From assembly GCF_022201045.2 (NCBI RefSeq), contig NC_068558.1:10383501-10447500 (forward strand): a stretch of 64,000 nucleotides of DNA, in the 5' to 3' direction. The notes under the pieces are model-generated. The model did no database searches, was not told the DNA's origin, and was given only the letters and a program-made list of their open reading frames with translations. The DNA comes from Citrus sinensis. Its lineage: Eukaryota; Streptophyta; Magnoliopsida; Sapindales; Rutaceae. Below, piece after piece: positions 1 to 13,516 of this stretch; position 1 is the first letter of the stretch, and every line of letters begins with the position of its first letter. Made by a program: the position numbers and the translations under genes.

Positions 1-487
1 AAGCTTGAGAATTCCAATGACAAATAACCAAAATACTGCACTAAGACAGAGAGTGCAAGGGGAAAAAAAAAGGAAAGGAAAAAAATGTGTATCTGCAAGA
101 TAGTATGTATTTGAAAGCCAAGAGTACAACAAAAGTCGACTCGAATTACTGGACCACTCAGCCCATGCCATACGAACTAAATAAGATAACAAGATAACAA
201 CTCTAGTAGGGATATATATGACAACATAAATACCAAATAAAAAATGACAGATATACTAGTTATAGTGTTTATTATTTTTTGAGAATTTAAGAAATAAACA
301 ACCTTTCTATTGATTAGGATCTAACCCCAGCACATTTCTGTAGAAATATTTTACCTCCCACTAAAATTTGTGAATTTTCTATGCTCTTTGTTGTTGCAGC
401 ACTTCTTTATAATGGTAAGAAGAGTTTAATAAAAAAAAATAGTAAATACCTAGAAGACAATGCAAACGTCACCAGAAGGAGCTGTAC

Positions 488-2357
488 CTGCTGTTCTTCC
501 TTTGACATGTGCTGGTTAATTGATGTCTGAAGGGCTCTAGAACAAGATGCTAACTCCTTTGGGAAACTTTCATCATTTTGCGTATAAGAATTTAGCAGCT
601 GAAAAAGATGATCAAAAAGATTGCTTTCACCCTCATGTTCAAGGGAGTATTTTCTTGCCACATTCTTTACACGTATATCAAGAGCTGGAAAGATGACCTG
701 CATTTTTTAGAAAAATCATTCACTCATAAATTCTAATTTATTAGTTTTCTTTTACCCCAAAAGGTGGATACAGCAGATTAGGAAAGAGAATTTAAGTCAA
801 TTGACTATAAGATCCCTTCTTGATAACAGGGTAAAAGCGATAGAAATATAGCACATATGCTCCATATTGTTACCATTAACAAGAGCTCAAGAGAACTTTC
901 CTAAATTCACTTCGAGAAGCACAAGAAGCAGCAGTTACTAAAAGTCTTCATTTTTATAAATACGGTTTCAATTGGAAAAATAGTACACAAAATGCATTTA
1001 TGCTCAACAGCTGATTGCAAGCATTACATTATGCATATAACGTAGTCATTAATTGTCTATCGATATTTATTAACTTGAAAAGGTAGAAAACCAATATACC
1101 TAGTGAAGAAAGGTGGCATGTGAAACAGTAGGAATGCGTTAACTAATGGCACATATATGTACCTTCAGGTAATGTAAAATATCATGCAGAAACAGAAGTT
1201 TGCACCACTAAATTCCAAAAGTGACCATCCTATAGGAGTATTATTAGCTATCAAAAAATTTGGTATGACCTAAGTCAAGCAAGAGAATATGCCCTTTGTT
1301 TGACAAAAAACAAAACTACAAACATGCCCCTCGCCACCCACTTTTCCGCATAGTTTGGAACCATCGTATTAGGAAAATTTGCAGTGCTATTCACAATAAA
1401 TCACTGCATTTTCAAGAAAACTACATAGAGGAATTTTCAAATAAAATAAATGTATTGATATACTACATCACTTCAATATAAAATAAAAACATTAAACTTT
1501 GGTCTCCTTAAATTTGTGTTTCCTTCTTATTCTTCTTTTGGTGGGAAATGTAATAAAAATGAATTTAGGAAATACAAGATTATGAAGGGAGAACATAAAA
1601 TAAGTCCCAAATGAAAATTGACAGACAACAGTGTTTATAAAGAAAATGAAGTAAAAGCAGTGGAAAAGTAATAGCTGAATTTTCATTTTTCTTTTGGAAT
1701 TATCCATTTAAAAATATAGAATTAGTTCTATCATTCAATTTAACTAAAACTGAAATTTTGAAAGAACATATGAAAACACAATTAAATGCCACACACTATC
1801 AGCTTTCAAAGTACAATTTTTTTGCAACATGCATGTATCAACAAGAATGTAAAATATAATAACAAAGCTAAATATTTTAAAATTCAGGAATTTTAAAAAT
1901 ATGATTTTAAACTTACAGGTTAGAAAAAAGAAATTAAATGCAATGAGAAAGCAGCTCACATACTAATTTAAAATTAATATCCAAAAAATATATTACACTA
2001 AACAAACTAGAATCTTACAACATTTATACAGCCACAGTGATTTTAAATCTTTTCAAAAAATCTTACCTCATCTTCAGCATTGGAGTGATGCTTGTAAACG
2101 GAGTGCAAGAAACGGTACCGTTCGGACAACGACAGAATTTCGACGCGGTGACCAGTGGCGAAGTTCATGGCCAATTGGTGAAGCGCGTCGAGCTCATTGC
2201 GCACCGCTTTGTGGAAGAAACAAAAGATCAAAATCGGCGAGTCGTCGTCTTCTTCTTCGTCTAGGTCCGAGCTCTTCGAAGACGACGGCGACGTCGTTTC
2301 GACAGATTCTGTGACGACGGCGTCTCTCCGCTGCAGTTCCGGCAACAACGTCGTCAT
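488..2357 (-). CDS. BTS: BRUTUS-like zinc-finger/hemerythrin E3 ubiquitin ligase, first two coding exons (partial)
   Basis: Seen: coding exon 1 is 2357-2067 (97 codons, ATG start, Ser- and Asp/Glu-rich N-terminus) and ends at a GTAAGA donor. Exon 2 is 697-488 (70 codons), follows a TGCAG acceptor and ends at GTACAG. Both junctions are phase 0. The joined 167 residues form the first hemerythrin-like domain: the stretch beginning PILIFCFFHKAV, then HHSNAEDE at the exon 1 end, VIFPALDIRVKNVA at the exon 2 start, and LEHEGESNLFDHLF and HMSKEEQQ, which supply His/Glu iron ligands. Known: BRUTUS proteins carry several hemerythrin domains plus CHY, CTCHY and RING zinc fingers. They bind iron and target bHLH factors of the iron-deficiency response for degradation in the nucleus. 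Exon 3 should begin with a stretch like VFPLLIEKF; it is not found in 1-487, so the rest lies beyond the left edge. A BTS-like paralogue (BTSL) is less likely from the wording of the domain. Confidence 0.9.
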
Positions 2358-2550
2358 TTTTTTATTTTGTCGTTATGTGCAAAAAGTTTCTTTCCGTTCT
2401 GTTTTTGTTCGGATACGAAGAGCAGAGGGGAGAGAAGCTGAGGTGTTTGTTTGGTTTGGTTTGGTTTGGTTGTAAAATGAATTTATTTTTTTTTTATTTT
2501 TTTGAATTTTTGAATTTTAATTTGCTTGCGAAAGTGATGACAATTTGTAA

Positions 2551-2663
2551 TATTTATATAGTTGACTTGGTGCCACGTGGAGAGGTGCTGCCACGGGGAT
2601 GCTGATGTAAGCAAAGGGCGGTCCAAGTACTAAAGTGAGAGCGAAGGTGGGTGGGGGCACGTG
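2551..2663 (-). promoter_or_regulatory. Core promoter of the BRUTUS-like gene: TATA box and two G-boxes
   Basis: On the minus strand TATATAAATA lies at 2560-2551, about 190 bp before the ATG, implying a 5' leader of roughly 160 nt. Just upstream is the palindromic G-box CCACGTGG (2573-2580), and a second CACGTG core is at 2658-2663. BRUTUS genes are iron-deficiency induced through bHLH proteins that bind CACGTG-type E-boxes, so the sites fit the gene. Their use here is inferred. Confidence 0.55.
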
Positions 2664-5600
2664 AGGAGAGAGTTTTGGATAAACCGATAAAGCAGGAAAA
2701 AGCGTGATTACTACGTCGTTTTGTGTGTGTGAGAGACAGAGACAAGCGCGTGTGAAAAGACCACTTGTTTAGGTTGCGGAAATTGTGCAAAAGAAATGGG
2801 AAAAATTAAAAGGCGGGGAAGGTGAAATTACGAAGCAGCTAATATTAATTGATGGATATTTTAATGATAGTGTATAATTATATTAATTATTTTATTATAT
2901 ATTTATTTTTTAATCTAAAATTATTTATGTGTATTTTAATTAGAAAGATTTGTCTCACAACCACCTTAAGAATATTGAAAGTATAAATAATTACCATAAG
3001 TTTAACAAAAAAAAAATAATTAGTTGATAAAAAATTAAATCTTAAAGTGGCTCTAAGGTATTATCATAAATTCATGATGTGTGCTTGCATTTTTCGATAT
3101 TCTTAAAAGATTTAGAGGATTATTTCCCTTTTACTTAATAGAAGTTTAAATCATATGTGAATTCTAGTTATTAAAAAAAATTATCAATTTTAAAATATAT
3201 GTGAGAGAGAGAGAGAGAGATTTTAAAAATAGAGGAAAAAACATACTTACAACATCCACATTTTGCGCAAATGCACATGCAGACTTCTTTGATTGAAGTT
3301 TCCTAATAAAAGGGAAGAGAGAAACGACTTAGTCCTTCAAAGAAATTATGAATTTGAAGAAACGAGAGGGGATTAAATTATTGTCATAATCAAGGTCATC
3401 AATGTAAGAATTGACCGAAAATGAAACATAATAATGGATACGGGCTTGAGGTTAGTGGCCGATTGTGGCATTAAGAGGGCACAAGATGATTGTGTGAGGA
3501 GCGTGTCACGTATTAGTCAGCACTTGATCATCTCATGCCTTCTCACGTCGTCGTTTGGACAACACATTCCCTTTCTCTTAAGTAATTGATTATTTGACTA
3601 ATCGACCCTTGAAAACCGGACATAAACCATATTAAAACATCGTCTGCCTTCAAGGTTGTTGGGCGTCCCTAGATTAAGCTAATTAGGTGACAAATTAAAA
3701 AAATTCATCATTTCTAGCTTCAAGATCATGCGTGTTGGGTGACGATGTATCCCTTCTTAGTGGCGTAGGTAGAAAATCGAATTCACGACGACAAAATTAC
3801 TTTTCTAACATAAAATACAAACAACCTCGAATCGATCTCAATATATAAAAGAAACTCCCAACGTCGAGAGAGATTTGAGATTCCATAATTAACCCAGCGA
3901 ATGCTTTCTATTTCTAAAAAGGACTTGCAAAAAGAAAATTAAATATAAACAACCGTGTTATTTACAGTAATATTTATATATCGATATTTTTACTTGATAC
4001 ATTTACAATTGGCTTTGTATTATAGGCTTCTTGGGCGTCTGTATGCTACTATGGTGTATCAAAATTTTAGCTAAAAATCAAGACTTTTTAGCTTTTAAGA
4101 GAAAGGCAGCAAATTGTCAAAATTGTCAAAAGTGAAAATATGATTTTAATTTTTTTTGAAAGAATTTAATAGATTAAATTCTAAAATTAATGAAATAATT
4201 AATCTAATAAAGACAAATGTATAATTTATTGCCGAGCAAGACAAAACACATTTTCGAAAATTTTATTGGCTCTGCCACCGTCCTTTCTAGATATCCCAAC
4301 GCGCTGATTTTTCCCCTATATTCGTCAATACAAAAATTGACACTCATACTACAATAAGATCTCAATAATAGTCCATTGCATTGCTTGTAAACTAATGTAA
4401 ATATCTATAATGAGAGAAATTCTATAATATATCTGTTGTATTATAATTAATTAATACATATATTATATATGTAATTGAGTTTAATACAACCACCACTTAC
4501 ATGATAATGTATAAAATAAATACACACATATCATGATATTATTTACTTATTGTATTACTGACATGGTACAAAGATGTATTCTAAAATTACTCCTATTATG
4601 AAATTTATTTACGTAATCAATGGGGTGAAATATCTTTTTTTTTTTTTTTTGAAATCCTTTCTTTAATATGACTTTAAGAGTAATTAATTATTAAAACTAA
4701 ATTTTTGTATCAAACTTATTATTATGTGCAAGAGACACGTTCTTGCGATTAAACTAATCGATGATCTTTATATTGATCCACTAAGATTGACCGACTAAAA
4801 CCACTTTTCATGCGGGATCTCTCCACTTTTGCTGGATCAGTACAAGCTTTTAATTGTGATTCAACCTTTTTCTTGAGTATTATTTTTTTTCTTATCTTAA
4901 TCAAGTCATATCATTTTCCTTAACCCCTTTTGCCACTCTCCTGGTATCTTCTATTGTTTATAAAGATACTTTAGAAGCATTTATTAATGCTTTAACATGC
5001 ATGGTTGCTCATACAACCACACCTTATTTTTTCTTAGTATTTCTTTAATATTCTATTGCTTAATTTAATAAATTAAAGACAATGAATCTTAAAGATCTGT
5101 CTTCTCTTCTCTTATTTTATTTGAGTGCAGGGTGTGTTTCGAAGTGATGTGTGGCAGTTAAGCTGTCAAAATCAACTACTAAAGTGTTTAGTAATCTTTT
5201 TATAGTTAATTTTTGATAGTTCAATAGTTATTTTTTCTCAATTCTACTTTATAGTTATAACTTTTACCCCACATCAATTACAGCTTAAAGATTACAACAT
5301 CTTACTCCCAAATACATTTACAATCATGGTTCAAAACATAGGACCCTTTACGTAGATAGTAATATTTTAACACACCCTAACATGTGTTACCGACGGCTTC
5401 CGATGAGGAGAAAATCTCCTACAACACACGGAGAGACTTGAATAGGCCGCAAGCTTTGATAATGAAACGACATGCATATGAGATGTTCATTACTCAACCA
5501 ATGAGTGCTTGCCAAGTGTACCAATAATGTTAATAAATACGTTGGAGAATCACAAAGAAAGTTGGGCCAAATGTTCATCAAAGTGGCCAGTATTGTGGAC

Positions 5601-6709
5601 AAGTGGACAGTCAAATTGAACGAAAATGGGGGGGAAGAAGTTGCTCTTTATCTGGGCGCATGAAGTGAGTGCTTTCAAAAGAGAATCCATTTCTTCTTAC
5701 GTGCATGTCACTAGAACCAAATAATACACATCTGAACAAATAAGACCGAGGTGCTTTTTCAGTCAAAAGAGTAAAATGGACAATTAAATTAATGCTCATC
5801 TACTCACGTCACCATTTTTGTCATGGCATTCTGCTTTAGATTCAATGATATGAACTAATGCGGCAAATAACAGCACTCGGTGACCCCAAAGTGAGGCAAA
5901 ATTTCTACCATTTTTTTTCTTTTTCATGGGTTCACCAATGCAAACTTGTGGTTTTTTTCCAGATGGGGTTGATTGGTTATTGCTTTGGGGCTACTCACTG
6001 TCCAATGCGCTTTTGTGCGGAGGAAATGGGGTCGGTTTGATTTTGAATTTTGACTCAGCGTCATCAATTATATACCAAAGCAAGATTCAAAAGAAGATAA
6101 CTTATTGATCTTTTTTTTTTTTTTGAAAAGGAAGATAACTTATTGATAGATGAGTAAGAATATGCTACAATGCGCAAACTGAATTATTGTGATTAAATAT
6201 CACAAACTCACAATCATCAAATTTCAGAATTTTTAGTTGGGAATTGGCACATTCATAGAGATGAGACCCTGGCTGGTCCGATTAGGATTACACCATTGAC
6301 AAAAAGGAAGTCACTTCTCTCGAAAATAATGTGTTTTTCTCTTGATCAGGGATTGGATTTCGGTCATTTCAGTATTTATTTTGTTTAATTTGTTGGTAGT
6401 GAAAAGACAATTCATTTTGTTCTATTGCTCAAAGTTGATGAATCAGCAATTCAATTATTTTGAAAGCAATTGGAATATTATATACGGTGCCGATCAAAAG
6501 CATTTCCAGTTGATATTAAAGGGAATTTATGATCAGACCTGATGATTTGGACTATTAGCAATCTGATCAAAAGTTTTGGAGAGTTGGACCTAGGATGTCT
6601 AGTTATATATCAAACTAAAAATACTAGTCTATTATATGTCAATATCCAACAAAAAAAACTAGTAAGAATGGCAATGAGGTGGGTTTGGAGCAGAGATTAT
6701 TATCCTTGT
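2664..6709. other. Intergenic, AT-rich, no gene recognised
   Basis: No open frame here resembles a known protein. Small features: a (GA)9 microsatellite at 3203-3220, long A/T homopolymers (for example T14 near 4636), and a 17-bp direct repeat flanking a T-tract at 6093-6147. The part at 5130-5330 looks like a decayed MITE, with GGGTGTGTTTCG at one side and CCCAAATACATT at the other, but its ends do not pair cleanly. Confidence 0.5.
6093..6147. repeat. 17-bp direct repeat flanking a poly(T) tract
   Basis: GAAGATAACTTATTGAT occurs at 6093-6109 and again at 6131-6147, separated by a C, about 15 T and GAAAAG. A long direct repeat around an A/T homopolymer is the footprint left by L1-type retrotransposition of a very short, 5'-truncated copy. 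Here almost nothing but the tail would remain. Polymerase slippage duplication is an alternative. Confidence 0.4.
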
Positions 6710-8249
6710 TGGGGAAAGATCAGTTTTTTTAATTTTTATAAAGTATTTTTAAGATCGCTCTCATATAATATATAAGAATTTGTAATTTAGAAATCGTACC
6801 TTAAAAATCCGATTTAGCTTTTTCTACTGAAGTGATTTAGGCTCCCAAATCATGATCCGTCACCACCACGTCTGTTAGATCACGATCCGTCACCACCACG
6901 CTTGTTAGATCACGAACTATCACCAATGATCTTCCAGGTTATGACTCAGGTTTGATCTGCACTTGACGTGTGGGCGCTTTTATCACCACCAAAGCAACTA
7001 GCACTAGAAAATTTTTCTCTCAACAGTAGAGAGAAAAATCTTTTTCTCTTATCTGTATAAAGTGGCTGCTCTCTTTTTCTTTAGAGAAAAATAAGTCTTT
7101 TTATATCTCCCTTTAGTGAAAACCCTAGACTCCAAATAATAAAAAACAAAACTTAAGTTACTTGTTTTTTCTATAGAGGACCCATCTTGTAAAATAACAT
7201 AAGGCCCCTTATACACAAGCTAATTAAATGGAGCCTCCCACTAAATGATATATTTAGGCTTTTGACCCAAATAACTAGTTATCTTGCTTATTAATTCAGT
7301 AGTGGTGCAGTCAATTAAATGAGCTAACCCGGGGATCATTTGGGAATATACAATAGTGGCTATAACAATTAGGCATGTAATTAAACTAGCCTAATTATTT
7401 AATTCCAAATCTACTCCACTAAAAGATTGGAATTGACCTCCATAATTGTATGCTCGAATAATAATTCGTCTCAAGCCACATTGATTTCTTTACTGCACAA
7501 TCCTTTGTACCACATCATTAATTAAATCGATATCTCAACTGTCCAATCGATTTAATTACATCTTATTCCTTGATACTTACTAGTTTTCTCTAATGATCAT
7601 TTTCAACATACTAAATATGTTGACACACTCTGGCCAAAGAATTCTATGATCAAGTGCCGAAAACTCATCAAGAGATGTGTTGTACAAATTCTATATTGTT
7701 AATCCATAACTCCAATACTCATAATTGCTCTTACCAAGATATCGGGTAATCTTGACCACAAGTATGTGCCGTGTCCATTGGTAACTCAAATGGAATAACA
7801 ATTACAATAATGAAATCATAATTAACTCAAGATTAAGATTACAGTAAAATCAATGCCTATGAGATTTAATAAGTCTAACAATTATTACAAAGTTAATTAA
7901 ATCTCATATGTGATCCAGTTCAATGTAGTTGTACTACATTAATAAATTCATACATGATTAAGACAAATCATTTAATGAATTCATTATAGTCTATACCTAA
8001 ATAAAGTGTCCAACTTTATTTATTAACTGCGAATTAATTTATTTAATCATAAGATAACTTATATTTATATCTTTTGTGAATCCACATGACGATCAAATAA
8101 ATACATATAATATGATTAAATGAACTTTGATCAAAATATTAATGCAATTAAGATATTTGAATAAAATACCTTATTAATTTTATTAATAAGAAAAAATGTT
8201 TATTACAATTAAATAAACACATGCTTTTAAAGAGCATATTTTCCCAACA
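6710..8249 (-). repeat. 3' LTR of the large Copia element
   Basis: This 1540-bp LTR matches 14181-15720. In element orientation it runs TGTTGGGAAA (8249) to CCCCA (6710). A TATAAAAA box at 7105-7098 implies transcription starting near 7070. The R/U5 part then holds about three 30-bp direct repeats (about 6847-6940) built around ATCACGATCCGTCACCACCA. Flanking bases 6705-6709 are CTTGT; no partner copy is seen at the other end of the element. Confidence 0.9.
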
Positions 8250-8264
8250 ATCTCCCACTAGCTC

Positions 8265-11200
8265 TCAAAGCATATTTGGCATCTCACACACGCCCATGGA
8301 TTCTAAGTGCAAGTTAAAAGGTTTCCTAGGTATGGCTTTAGTAAAAGGATCTGTTAAGTTTTGCTATGACGCAATCTGAGTAACCTCCACATCACCTCTC
8401 TGCACTATATCCCTTATAAGATGATACTTCCTCTCAATATATTTTTGTTTCTTGTGGTTCCTTGATTCCTTAGATTGAACTACCGCACCACTATTATCGC
8501 AAAATAGTTTAAGGGGTGCAGTTACAGCAGGTACCACCTCAAGATCTTGTAGGAACTTGTGGAGCCATACAGCTTCTTTTGCAACTTTGGATGCAGCCAC
8601 ATATTCAGCTTTAGTTGTGGAGTCTGCGATACAAGATTATTTCACACTTTTTCAACTAATAGCTCCACTTCCCAATGTAAACACATAGCCGGAAGTTGAT
8701 TTTCTGGAATCCTTATCTGACATAAAGTCAGAATCAGTATAACCCACTAGAATGAGTTCATCACCAGAATACACAAGCATATAACTTTTAGTTCTTTTCA
8801 GATACTTCATTATATGTTTGACCGCAGTCCAGTGTTCAGGTCCAGGATTAGATTGATATATACTAATCATCCCTACCGCAAAACAGATGTCTGGCCTAGT
8901 GCAAAGCATGACATACATGAGACTTCCCATAGCTTCTGCATAGGGAACTCGTCTCATTCTCTCTATCTCTTTAGATGTTTTAGGTGATTGATCCTTAGAG
9001 AATGTAATTCCATGTCTGAATGGTAATAAACCAGTCTTGAAATTTTCCATGCTAAATCTAGCCCATATCTTATCGATATAGACCGTTTGAGACAAGGTTA
9101 AAGTTTTATTCTTCCGGTCTCATAGTAACTTGATACCAAGAATATAACTTGCCTCTCCCAGGTCTTTTATATCAAATTATTTTGCTAACCAACTCTTTAT
9201 TATAGTCAATACTCCTATATCGTTTCCAATTAGGAGAATATTGTCTACATAAAGAATTAGGAAGGCTACATATTTTTCTTGAATTTTCTTGTACACACAT
9301 GGTTCATCAATGTTCTGAATGAATCCAAACGATTTAATTGTTTGATCAAATCTGATGTTCTATGACCGGGATGCTTGCTTCAATCCATAAATGGATCTCT
9401 GCAACTTACATACCATGTGTTTTTGGCCTTTTTGTATAAATCCATCTGGTTGTTGCATGTAGATGTTTTCTTCAAGATGCCGGTTAAGAAAGGCAGTCTT
9501 GACATCCATTTGCCAAATTTCATATCTAGCACTGCAACAATGGAGAGCAGAGTCCTAATGGATTTAAGCATAGCAACCGGAGAAAAGGTTTCCTCATAAT
9601 CGATTCCCTCTTTCTAAGTAAACCTTTTTGCTACTAATCTTACTTTAAATGTTTCCACCCTTCCATCTACTCCTATTTTTCTCTTGTAGATCCACTTGCA
9701 CCCTATATGTTTTACCCCATTTGGTGTCTCTACAAGTTCCCAGACTTTATTGGAATACATAGATTATATTTCTTGATTCATGGCCTTTTTTCAAAATTCA
9801 ACATCTCTATCTATTAGAGCTTCGTTGTAACTTGTGGGATCTTGTACATGTTCATCTGAGATAGTTGTATAGGTTTCTCCCAAAAGCATGTATCTCGCAG
9901 GTAACCTAGTTACCCTCCCACTACGACGAGGTTCTAAAAGTGATGGTTGTCCAGGGATAATCCTATTGATCATCTAGTTGTTGCTGTTCTTCATGTTTTG
10001 TAACAGGCGTTGAAAGCTGAACATCAACCTAATCACCTGACAGTTCTTCAAGTATTACCTTACTCTTAGGTTTGAAATTATTCATATAGTCTTCCTCGAG
10101 GGAAGTGAAATGTGTGCTTACGATCACTTTCCTATCTTGAGGACTATAAAATAAACCTCCCCTTGTTCCTTTGGGATACCCTACAAACATACAAACCTCA
10201 AAACGTGAATCCATTTTGTCTGCCTTTGGTTTCAGCACATGTGCTGGTGATCCCCAAATATGGACATGTCGTAAACTTGGTTTGCGACCTGACCATAATT
10301 CTATTGGGGTTTTAGGCACTAACTTAGATGGAACTAAGTTCAAGAGGTAAACTGCAGTTTCCAGTGCTAGTCCCCAAAAAGAGATTAGTAATGACGAATA
10401 ACTAAGTATAGATCTCACCATATCCAAAAGAGTTCTATTTCTTCTTTCAACTACCCCATTTTGTTGTGGTGTTCCCGGGACAGTCAACTGAGATATAATC
10501 CCATTTTCAACCAGATACTCTTTGAAATCTCCTGAGAGAAATTCACCACCTCGATCAGATCGAAATTTCTTTATGTTCTTATCTAATTGCTTTTCTATCT
10601 CAGCCTTATACTCTTTGAATTTCTCAAGAGTTTCAGACTTGTGACGCATCAGATAAACATAACCGTATCTCGAGTAATCATTAGTGAAAGTGATGAAATA
10701 CTCATAACCTCCTCGAGCTTGTACATTGATTGATCCACATACATCTGTATGTACCAATTCAAGTGGTACTATGTTGCATGTACTCCTTTGGCCGAGAATG
10801 GCCTTTTGGTCATTTTTCCTTCTGAACAGGATTCGCAGAGTGGCAATGATTCATTTTCTAATGGACCCAAGAGCCCATCTTTGATCATTCTCTGTATCAT
10901 ATTTTGGTTTATATGACCCAAGCGTAAATGCCAGAGGTAACATTGGTTGGAAGAAATATTTCTTTTCTTAGATAAATGTGTATGCTCATCATCATTGATC
11001 ACTGTGTCATGTATAAAATGGATCATTGGACTTAAATGATATAAATTATCTTCCAATGTACCAGAACAAATAAGTCTCTTATTATGAAAAATAGAAACAG
11101 AGGATTCAAAATTTACAATGTACCCTTGCTTTGACAAACAAGCTACTGAAATTAAATTCCTCTTAATGTCTAGAACATAAAGACAATTATTCAAAACTAA

Positions 11201-12214
11201 AGTCTCATTATTAAAAGATAATAAAACAGATCCAGTTTTCACTGCTGACACGAACTGTCCTGTCCCTAACTGCAGCTTGACGCTTCCTTCACTTATTTTC
11301 CTAGTTTTTTTAAACCAATAAAGTGAATTACAAATATGATTAGTTGCTCCTAAATCCAACACCCAAGTGTCAATAGGATTCTGAACTAAACAGACCTCAG
11401 TTACAAAAAGATTTCCCATACCTGATTTCACAATCTTAGGGCAATCCTTTTTCCAGTGACCTTTATATCCACACTTAACGCATTTGCCTTTCAGCTTGCC
11501 AACTTTCTTGGTAAACGATTTTTTTTTCCCAGCTTTCTTCTTACCTTTGCCTTTCAATTTAGGCCCAGCAAATGAACTTTTTTCAGTAATATTTATGCTT
11601 CTCAGAGATTTCTCAGCATGATAGATCTCTTCAGCAGAATGGAGTTCGTTCATCAATTCAATTAAGGTCATGTTTCTTTTGTTTATGTTATAATTGACCT
11701 TAAACCCCTTGAATGTTTCTGGCAGAGATTCTAGCACCATGTCAATCTTTGAGTTATTATCGATTTGTGCTCCCTGAATCTCAGTCTCATTCAAATAGTC
11801 TATCATTTTGAGGACATGATCATAAACTCTTGTGCCCTTCCCCATTTTATTGTTCATAATTCCTTTCAGCGCTGCTTGTCTCGCGGAGCAAGTACTCTAC
11901 CCGAACATCTATTGGAGACTATCTATTATTTCAGTGGCAATCTCCAAGTTCTGATGTTTGGTCTGTAGAATATTAGAAATCGAGGCTAAAATGTAGCATT
12001 TTTCCATTTCATTGGCCTTTTGCCATTTCTCATAAAGCCTCCTCTGATTTCTATGAGCGTCATCCGCTGGAACTGGAGGGCATGGCTGGGTTAAGACATA
12101 TTTATAATTTTCAGCAGTTAGGACAATGAATAGATTTCTTTTTCAATCTATATAGTTCTCTCCAGTGAGTTTGTTTTGACTCAGAATAATAGTAAGTGAG
12201 CTCAGGAAAGACAT
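8265..12214 (-). pseudogene. Copia gag-pol polyprotein, disrupted
   Basis: Gag starts at the ATG at 12214 (MSFLSS) and meets a TGA where a Trp codon is expected, soon after KLTGENYID. The longest open part (11857-10769) holds the gag C-terminus, a CX2CX4HX4C zinc knuckle (CVKCGYKGHWKKDC) and the protease motif, here DLGATNH instead of DSGAT. A frameshift near 10780 precedes integrase (10757-10029), which keeps its D, D (SDRGGEF) and E (NGVVERRNRT) residues. Stops follow around 10026 and 9790. The RT core reads YVDN at 9251-9240 in place of YVDD. RT C-terminus and RNase H lie at 9095-8364, with KQKYIERKYH near the end. Loss of catalytic residues in both protease and RT, plus stops, means no active enzyme set. 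Confidence 0.9.
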
Positions 12215-13263
12215 TTTCTGAAAAATAAAAAATCCATGCATAAATAATTTGAAATAATATTCACAATAAATGACAAAAATGCATAAAACCATAAATGCAT
12301 TTAAATTTATTGTAACGATAATCTAGTTCTGCTTTGACAAGCTATCCGTTGGGGAAGTCATGTCTATACTTACTAGACCCAATTACCCATTGGATTATTT
12401 ACTTTCATGTAGAGACATGATAAATAATTATTGTTATCTTTTTTGGGCCTAAATTTGTTAACAGAGCGTCATTGGGAAAGTTAATAACAAATTTTAGTTG
12501 AGTGTATAACCATTGTTTCAATCTATGTATTTTTCATATCAATAGTCACCGTTGGGGTGAATAATCGATTGAAAAATATTTCAATTTTATCTTTGAAGAA
12601 GTTCATCAAATAAAATATCTAATATATATACCCTCCGAAGGGAGAATCACCGTATCATGAAGTCGATGTATATATATAATTTTATTATTGAACTAACAAT
12701 GGAGCCCGTGGAAAAATTATCTTGAATTTTCCCTCTCCCACTCAATATTTTAAAATTGGTTTTTCTTTTTTAAAACATACATATTGTTAATTGCATGCTT
12801 CCTATAATATTATCTAGATGATATCAAATATTATTAAGCATGTGCAAATTTCATTAAGCATGTGCAAATTTCAAACAATATAATGAGATTCATTATTAAT
12901 GAATGACATGTATCATTATGCATAGAGTGGCACTACCTATTCTATATGACATATTATCATGGCATGTTATCATCCAAAACATAACATATAGAAAAACAAT
13001 TAAATAATCTTAATTCATGGCTTTTTCTAAAATGAAAAAACACATTAACGCTAAGCCTAATCTTCATAGGGCTTCTTGTCAATGTTCATATACCATAAGC
13101 TTGTCTTTGTTGATGGACTAGGGGAAATTGAGCTTTTAAATTTATTATTGGTCCAACTTTAATTTTGAAAGGAAATAAATAAGCAATTAAATTTTTTTAT
13201 TAAAATAAAATTTTTGGACCAAAAATAAATTTAATGTGTTCAATTTTATCTATGCATTGTAAT

Positions 13264-13516
13264 CCATTAAGTCCAATTGAAATTGGGCATAAAACTATGA
13301 TTCATTAAGCCCAAAATTATTTTTGGACTTTAACGCAAAAAATTAATATGTTTCTGCCCAAAAGAAAAATTACAGAACCATAGGGACCTCCATTAAGTCC
13401 AATTGAAATTGGGCCTAAAACTATGATTCATTAAGCCCAAAATTATTTTTGGACTTTAAAGGCAAAAAATTAATATGTTTCTGCTTAAAAGAAAAATTAC
13501 AGAACCATAGGGACCT
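13264..13516. repeat. Tandem duplication (126 + 127 bp) in the Copia leader
   Basis: Two near-identical units, 13264-13389 and 13390-13516, both begin CCATTAAGTCCAATTGAAAT and end AGGGACCT. A few substitutions and one inserted base separate them. They sit in the roughly 1.95-kb untranslated leader between the primer-binding site and gag. Next to them (about 13560-13870) is a GC-rich stretch with repeated GCTGCTGCTCGCGCG-like units, quite unlike the AT-rich surroundings. Confidence 0.85.

Noticed and set aside
1..487. Third BRUTUS exon
   Set aside because: I looked on the minus strand for a continuation like VFPLLIEKF after an AG acceptor and did not find one; this is treated as intron.
2037..2475. 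Plus-strand frames over BRUTUS exon 1
   Set aside because: Antisense to a clear hemerythrin exon with correct splice borders; low-complexity Ser runs.
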